Positions 6,126 through 7,073 of a DNA stretch of 7,073 nucleotides are shown piece after piece (the first letter of the stretch is position 1; each line of letters begins with the position of its first letter). Both the position numbers and the translations under genes were made by a program. This DNA is from UBA1195 sp045598025 (GTDB taxonomy: Bacteria; Bacteroidota; Bacteroidia; Bacteroidales; WCHB1-69). Under the pieces are notes generated by a model. The model saw only the letters and a program-made list of their open reading frames with translations, ran no database searches and was not told the DNA's origin. The stretch lies in NCBI GenBank assembly GCA_045598025.1, contig JAZLLH010000023.1, forward strand, positions 1-7,073, written 5' to 3'.

Positions 6126-7073
6126 TTACCCTATGACCCAGCGCTCGAGGTTGCGCGTCTGTTTGTCGAAGTTGAGACCGATGCGGATGACTTGCTGCCC
6201 GTCCATCTCAAACGGAAGGACGTAGCCTTTGTCACTGATCTGCGCCAGTGCTTCCTCCGCCGTGCCGTCCGGCTTGAACTCCATCACATAGCAGTATTTT
6301 TCCGTCTGCAGCAGCAGATCGATGCGGCCACGGCTTGTGTGATACTCTGCCTTCACGTAGAAGCCCATCAGCTTGAACAGCAGCCATACCACGTTCTGAT
6401 AATGATTCTCCAGGTCGCGGATCAGCTCGTAGGGCGTATCCGCGAAAAGACTGCGCAGCCGTTGCAGGAAATCCTCCGTGCGTCCGGCTTCCACATCCGT
6501 CACAAAACGGCTGATGTCGAAGGACGTACGGTGTTCCTCCCGCTGCACGTAGCAGGGCATCAGAAAATGGATAAAACCTTCCTCCACTTCCTTGTTCGGA
6601 AAGCCCAGAATATATTTCTTGAAGCGGGCATCGTAGCCCTTGATGGTCAGGTAGCCGCTCTGGTAAATCACCGGAATGGGATTGGTGGACGCCACGTCCA
6701 CGCTGTTGAGCACGTCGGCGGAGGCCTCGGCATGCGCCATGTCCTCCAGGTTGTATTCGTGCAATTGCAGCAAAGTGACCAGATAGGTCGGCGTGCCCGT
6801 CTCGAACCAGTAGCTGCCGAACTTTTGCCGTACCAGGGTATTCAGCAGGCTGAAGGGATTATACATGCCGGGGGCGGTTTCCTCGAAATGGTAACCGTCG
6901 TAATTCTTTTTCAGTTCCGCCACGCAGGCGTCGTGCGAAAGGCCGTTGGCTTCAGCCAGGGCATTCACTTCGGGAGCAAAATAACCCAGCATTTCCTGCT
7001 CGCTGATGCCGCAGATGTCGTAGTAGCGGGCATCCATGGAAATGTCCATGAGGTTGTTCAGGTCGCTGAAGAC
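6126..7073 (-). CDS. AAA-ATPase-like / PD-(D/E)XK nuclease superfamily protein, 5' end cut by window edge
   Basis: The frame is open to position 7073, giving the last 315 residues. An ATG at 7049 lies inside the gene, because the upstream codons (VFSDLNNL) belong to the conserved family segment before 'DISMD'. The pattern 'FS.LNNL.DISMD..Y...CG.SEQEM..YF', then 'LKKNYDGYHF' and 'YNPFSLLN', matches the AAA-ATPase-like family (Pfam PF09820) downstream of its P-loop, which lies outside the window. The C-terminus fits PDDEXK_9 (PF08011): an upstream Glu in KAEYHT, Asp in GRIDLLL, the E-x-K pair in VMEFK, and Gln in ALAQI. The motif residues look intact. The biological role of the family is unknown; many Bacteroidales carry multiple copies. 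Two hand-counted 60-base lines (6421 and 6661) are 58-60% GC against 42% for one htpG line (4441), suggesting transfer. No terminator is evident before lpxH. Confidence 0.88.
   Translation of the reverse strand, partial: VFSDLNNLMDISMDARYYDICGISEQEMLGYFAPEVNALAEANGLSHDACVAELKKNYDGYHFEETAPGMYNPFSLLNTLVRQKFGSYWFETGTPTYLVTLLQLHEYNLEDMAHAEASADVLNSVDVASTNPIPVIYQSGYLTIKGYDARFKKYILGFPNKEVEEGFIHFLMPCYVQREEHRTSFDISRFVTDVEAGRTEDFLQRLRSLFADTPYELIRDLENHYQNVVWLLFKLMGFYVKAEYHTSRGRIDLLLQTEKYCYVMEFKPDGTAEEALAQISDKGYVLPFEMDGQQVIRIGLNFDKQTRNLERWVIG

Noticed and set aside
6022..6225. Plus-strand 67-codon frame in the spacer before the PD-(D/E)XK gene
   Set aside because: It runs over the lpxH promoter region and into the 3' end of the minus-strand gene, with a low-complexity Arg/Ser/Cys-rich product and no family resemblance.

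Overview
The window reads as chromosomal DNA from a Bacteroidota species, most likely Bacteroidales. Several genes start without a Shine-Dalgarno sequence, and candidate promoters fit the Bacteroidota -7 consensus TAnnTTTG. The protein variants also fit: a ParE-type topoisomerase with the EGDSASGS signature, a long-form PurC, an LpxH for lipid A synthesis, and an 'AAA-ATPase-like plus PD-(D/E)XK' protein of a family abundant in gut Bacteroidales. I cannot name the genus. HtpG lacks the charged C-terminal insertion I remember from Bacteroides HtpG, which argues mildly against Bacteroides itself.

Layout from left to right. Positions 1-159 (minus) hold the first 53 codons of an IS1634-like transposase running off the left edge, with a near-leaderless promoter just upstream. 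An intrinsic terminator at about 281-310 then closes a minus-strand pair, parE (1317-3158) followed after 31 bp by purC (338-1285). A 158-bp divergent region (3159-3316) separates parE from htpG (3317-5197, plus). It carries a -7 element for parE, a perfect 8-bp dyad, and a weaker -7 element for htpG. htpG and lpxH (5233-6015, minus) converge on one symmetrical terminator whose stem and loop contain the last codons and stop codon of lpxH. A 110-bp gap then leads to a GC-rich, right-truncated minus-strand gene (6126-7073) with a PD-(D/E)XK nuclease-like C-terminus.

The core is housekeeping: purine synthesis (PurC), chromosome decatenation (ParE), protein folding (HtpG) and outer-membrane lipid A synthesis (LpxH). 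It is bordered on both sides by accessory-type DNA, an IS element on the left and a PD-(D/E)XK family gene on the right. No CRISPR array, rRNA, tRNA or recognisable defence operon is visible. I found no convincing new system. The points most worth checking are the htpG upstream dyad, the HtpG C-terminal architecture, the shared lpxH/htpG terminator, and the PD-(D/E)XK gene whose 5' half lies outside the window.
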